DNA from: Metarhizium brunneum
Lineage: Eukaryota; Ascomycota; Sordariomycetes; Hypocreales; Clavicipitaceae
Length of the DNA stretch: 64,000 nucleotides
Direction: 5' to 3'
Assembly (NCBI RefSeq): GCF_013426205.1
Contig: NC_089426.1
Coordinates: forward strand, 62,001-126,000
Below, piece after piece: positions 60,127 through 64,000 of the stretch (positions are counted from its first letter, which is position 1; the number at the start of each line of letters is the position of its first letter). The notes under the pieces are model-generated. The model did no database searches. It worked only from the letters and a program-made list of their open reading frames with translations, and was not told where the DNA came from. A program made the translations under genes and the position numbers.

Positions 60127-61353
60127 GCGCCTACTATATTTATTACAGCCCTTTAGGTCAGACGTGGCATATAAAGCACCAGAAAGACACAGTATCTCCG
60201 TGGTGTCCGCGTCAGCGTATCGATATCCCGCAAGGCCAAGCCAAGGATGGCTTTATGTGACCCCATGACAGGGTTCTGCGTCCGTCTCTCGGACAATCAA
60301 TGTCCCTCCGGTCAGCGTCAGCGTCAGCGTCAGCATCAACAGCGAATTCCAGCCTCGCGGAGCTTGAAAAATGCGAACCACGGGCACCCACCAATGCGCA
60401 GGCCTGGCAGTTGCGAAACCATGCCGCGCTTCAATGTTGAGGAAGAGCTACAAAGGCCCGTTCCGGCGAGGTTGTTTCAACCGTTGACTTGGCTTGACAC
60501 ATGGAGACCGCACCTCCACATCAAGGTCCCACTTTACGTTTGACGACTTGGACGGTAAAAGATGTCACTTAATAGGTAGAGAGTCAGATGAGGTAATGGT
60601 AGATAGTAGGTTGTAATAAATTTGAAGCTGCATGTGAGTACTTGTAATTTTGAAGCAGAACGCGGTATAAATAGCAGTTGGGGGAATGCTGGACGGGATA
60701 GACGGCCAGCTGTGTAACTTGTCGCTGCACATGTGGCAACTAGCTACCCTGCACGTGTCTGCACGGGCTTTACCCGATATATTATCATGAGACGGCGCAG
60801 TAGTTACCTGTCAAAATCACCTGCTCAATTATTTTATCGTGTCTGGTACAACAATGACTCCACGGCTCATGCCATGTCCGGACCTAAATTCGCCATGAGT
60901 CTTTCCCCAGAAGGTTCCTCGAGCGGACCAGACCTAACATCATCGGCCGGGGCAACGTTTCTCAGGCGGACTTAGTATTGCCCGACACAATATCTCGCAT
61001 TGTAAACCGGTATGCTCACAGCTAGTAGTGATTGGGCATGCCCGAGTAAATTGAGTCATTGTTTCTTTATTAGCAACGGGCTGCTGACATTGTCGTCAAG
61101 GCTGAAACAGCCGTCGCCACGTGGCGCTATATACATTGACGTCTTGCGAACCTGACCACCATATATTGACTGGACGTGTTTTCATTTTTCACCGTGTATG
61201 GTCACGTCTTGTTGCATAATCTAGCCCCCCTACAAACACCCACCAAACTCCCCTGTCAAGAGTCCTGACCACCTTCTACTCATTCGATTCTCATTCCTTT
61301 CATTATTCCAGGACGCCACAGAACCTTGACAAGATACAAATCATTTCGAGAGA
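60127..61353. promoter_or_regulatory. Divergent promoter region, SnoaL-like gene and HR-PKS
   Basis: A 1.2 kb region shared by two divergent genes. CTATATACA at 61127-61135, 219 bp before the HR-PKS ATG, is a possible TATA element. A stronger TATAAATAG at 60666-60674 lies 680 bp upstream and is not matched to a recognised gene. A short GTCAGC direct repeat occurs at 60312-60335. No coding region is supported. Confidence 0.4.
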
Positions 61354-64000
61354 ATGGACACCGACAACAGCGAGTGGGCGAGCGAGCCCATTGCCGTCAT
61401 TGGCATGAGCTGCAAATTCTCGGGCGGTGCCAGCAACCCAGACAAGCTCTGGGACCTTATGGCTTCAGGCAAGACCGGCTGGAGCGAGATCCCAAAAGAA
61501 CGGTATAATCTCGAGGGAGTCTACCACGCCAACCACGAAAGAAACAGCACGGTGTGTACTCATCCTTGGCACAACTGGCATACAAGGACGGCACTAACAA
61601 CCGGCCCCAGACACACGTCAAGGGCGGACACTTTCTCGACGACGATGTAGCCGCCTTTGATGCCGCATTCTTCAACTACTCGGCCGAAATGGCCCAGGCG
61701 GTCGACCCGCAATTCCGGCTGCAGCTCGAGTCTACTTATGAGGCGCTCGAAAATGGTATGTCCCTCCCGGCTACGGCGACATGCAGCTAACTCGGATGGC
61801 AGCCGGCCTACCTCTCTCGCAGGTCATGGGATCACAGACGTCCGTCTTCGCGGGCGTCTTCACACATGACTACCAAGAGGGGATAATACGGGACGAAGAT
61901 GGGCTGCCACGGTTCAACGTCGTGGGCACCTGGAGCCCCATGTCGTCCAACCGCATCTCGCACTTTTTTGACTTTCGCGGCGCCAGCATGACTCTGGAAA
62001 CGGGATGTTCAACGACGCTGGTGGCCCTGCACCAAGCCGTCCACACCTTGCGCAACCGCGAGGCCGACATGTCCGTGGTGACAGGGGCCAACGTGATGCT
62101 GAATCCGGATACGTTCAAGGCCATCGGGTCGCTGGGGATGCTGTCGCCCGACGGCAGGTCATACGCCTTTGATTCGCGCGCCAACGGGTACGGTCGCGGA
62201 GAGGGCGTAGCCACCATCGTCATCAAGCGCCTGTCGGACGCGCTGGCCGCCAACGACCCCGTTCGCGCCGTGATCCGCGAGACGGCCCTGAACCAGGACG
62301 GCAAGACGGACACAATCACGACGCCATCCGGCGCCGCCCAGGTAGAGCTCATGCGGGAATGCTACCGCCGGGCCGGCCTCGACCCGCGCGGCACGCAGTA
62401 CTTTGAGGCCCACGGCACCGGGACCCCGGCCGGTGACCCGATCGAGGCGGGAGCCGTGGCCGCCGTCTTTGCCGGAGGCCAAGGCCGCGACGACAGGGAA
62501 CACTACCTGCGCATCGGCTCCCTCAAGACCAACGTCGGCCATACTGAAGCAGCTTCGGGTCTCGCCGCCGTCGTCAAGGGTGTCTTGTGCCTTGAAAAGG
62601 GGCTGATCCCGCCCACTGTAAACTATGAGCGGCCCAACCCGAAGCTGAAGCTGGACGAGTGGCGTCTCAAGGTGGTGAGAATGATGGAGCAGTGGCCTGA
62701 CAGTCTGGTTGATGGTCCGCGCCGCATGTCCATCAACAACTTTGGCTACGGCGGAGCGAATGCCCACGTCATTTTGGAGAGCGCCGACCCGTGGACGTCA
62801 ACATCAGGTCTGGATCTCGAGCCCGTCAGTGGCAGGCACAGCAAGAATGGAAACAAGGGGCATGTCCACGGCAACGGCTATACCAATGGCAGCCATGACA
62901 CAAACGACGCCACCGACGACGCCAAAGTGCTCGTCCTCAGTGCGCGTGACGAGAGGGCATGTCAGCAAATGGTTTCAGAGCTCAAGGCCTATCTGGAAAA
63001 GCACAGGTCGCTTGGACACGAGGACTCTGAGCAGCTGCTGCGCAATCTCAGCTACACGCTGGGCGAGCGCCGGACGCTCTTCCCGTGGGTTGCGGCGCAC
63101 CAGGTGCGTCTCGACAAAGACGGCGGCGTCGAGGCCGCCGTCCAAGCCCTTGACTCGCCTCGCTTCAAGCCCGGCCGCAGAGCGCCGGATCGTCCGCGCA
63201 TCGGCATGATTTTCACCGGCCAGGGCGCGCAGTGGCATGCCATGGGCCGCGAGCTGCTGGCGTCGTACCCCGTCTTCCGCCAGTCCATCGAGGAAGCCGA
63301 GGCGTATCTGCGCGCCCTCGGGGCTGACTGGTCGCTCCTCGAGGAGCTGCAGCGCGACGCCAAGACGACAAGAGTCCACGCCACCAAGATTAGCATTCCC
63401 GTGTGCGTGGCGCTGCAGGTCGCACTGGTACGCCTGCTCGAGGCATGGGGCATCACGCCTTCGGCCGTCGCAAGCCACTCGTCGGGGGAGATTGCGGCCG
63501 CCTTCGCCGTGGGTGCCCTCACGCATCGTCAGGCCATGGCGGCGGCCTACTACCGCGCCGTACTCGTGGCAGACGAGACACAGCACGCGCCGGGCGCTGC
63601 CAAGGGTGCCATGGCGGCGGTAGGCTTGGGTGTTGAGGCGGTGCAGTCCTATCTCGACATGCTGACGACGGGGAACGGCAAGGCTGTTGTTGCATGTGTC
63701 AACAGCCCCCAGAGCGTTACCATCTCCGGTGATGCTGACGCCGTGCAAGAGATGGAGGACCTGTGCAAGCAGAACGACGTGTTCGCCCGTCGTCTCAGGG
63801 TCCAACAAGCATACCACTCACACCATATGGATCCCTTTGCTGAGGCGTACCGGGAGCGCCTTCGGGTCGAAATGGCGCGAGATGTGGTGCAGGGTGGCAA
63901 GCAACATGTGCAGGCAGCCAAGCAACAACTTGGCGTCGTCTTTTCGTCGGCCGTCACTGGCGGACGCATCACCGACGTCAAGGAAATCGCCAGCCCCAAC
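61354..64000 (+). CDS. Highly reducing polyketide synthase, N-terminal part (KS-AT), runs off window
   Basis: The 5' part of an iterative HR-PKS. Exons: 61354-61551, 61611-61755, 61803 to the right edge; introns of 59 and 47 bp with CTAAC branch points. The joins restore [11 protein letters not shown] and [15 protein letters not shown]. The KS domain starts at [15 protein letters not shown], with active-site Cys in ETGCSTT (about residue 183), His in [12 protein letters not shown] (about 318) and His in [10 protein letters not shown] (about 361). The AT domain begins with FTGQGAQW and has the serine in SHSSGE (about 674) and the typical [15 protein letters not shown] and ACP would lie beyond the window and cannot be checked. 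Next to an SAT-containing NR-PKS, it probably makes the reduced starter chain. The KS motif GCST instead of ACSS is usual for HR-PKSs. Confidence 0.94.

Overview
This window looks like a chromosome segment of a filamentous ascomycete, probably a sordariomycete and perhaps Hypocreales (the order is inference). The signs are very large multidomain NRPS and PKS genes, short GT..AG introns of 48-140 bp with CTAAC/CTGAC branch points, a chromodomain Gypsy retrotransposon, and a 7.6 kb block mutated to almost pure A+T in the manner of repeat-induced point mutation (RIP).

Left part, 1-25.3 kb: a nonribosomal-peptide region. A huge NRPS on the minus strand (its 3' part lies outside the window) reads A-T-C-A-T-C-A-T-E-C-A... 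from its N terminus. A cytochrome P450, a 14-exon full-size ABCC exporter and a secreted S10 serine carboxypeptidase follow on the plus strand. Together they suggest assembly of a peptide with at least four residues (the third probably D-configured), oxidation by the P450, export by the ABC protein, and a possible processing or self-protection step by the peptidase. The product cannot be named from sequence.

Middle part, 25.4-49 kb: mobile-element territory. Two members of one Ty3/Gypsy family inserted about 50 bp apart, each with its own 5 bp target duplication. One (25394-32988) is ruined by C-to-T/G-to-A mutation. The other (33038-40848) is pristine, with identical 436 bp LTRs, intact gag and pol, a chromodomain, signs of self-primed reverse transcription, and an antisense spliced gene coding for a Zn2Cys6-like protein. 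Beyond it lie a GT25-like glycosyltransferase gene, a 539 bp MITE-like element with perfect 30 bp inverted repeats, a decayed cysteine-containing gene and a nitroreductase gene.

Right part, 49.7-64 kb: a dual polyketide cluster. It holds a non-reducing PKS (SAT-KS-AT-PT-ACP-R, with no C-methyltransferase), a salicylate-hydroxylase-type FAD monooxygenase, a SnoaL-like protein, and the start of a highly reducing PKS that runs off the right edge. The layout matches clusters in which the reducing PKS makes a starter chain, the non-reducing PKS extends and cyclises it and releases an aldehyde, and the flavoenzyme hydroxylates the ring. Gene pairs here are divergent and share promoters. No cluster-specific transcription factor is visible in either cluster.

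No rRNA, tRNA or CRISPR feature was recognised. Exon boundaries were derived by hand from splice consensus and reading frame.
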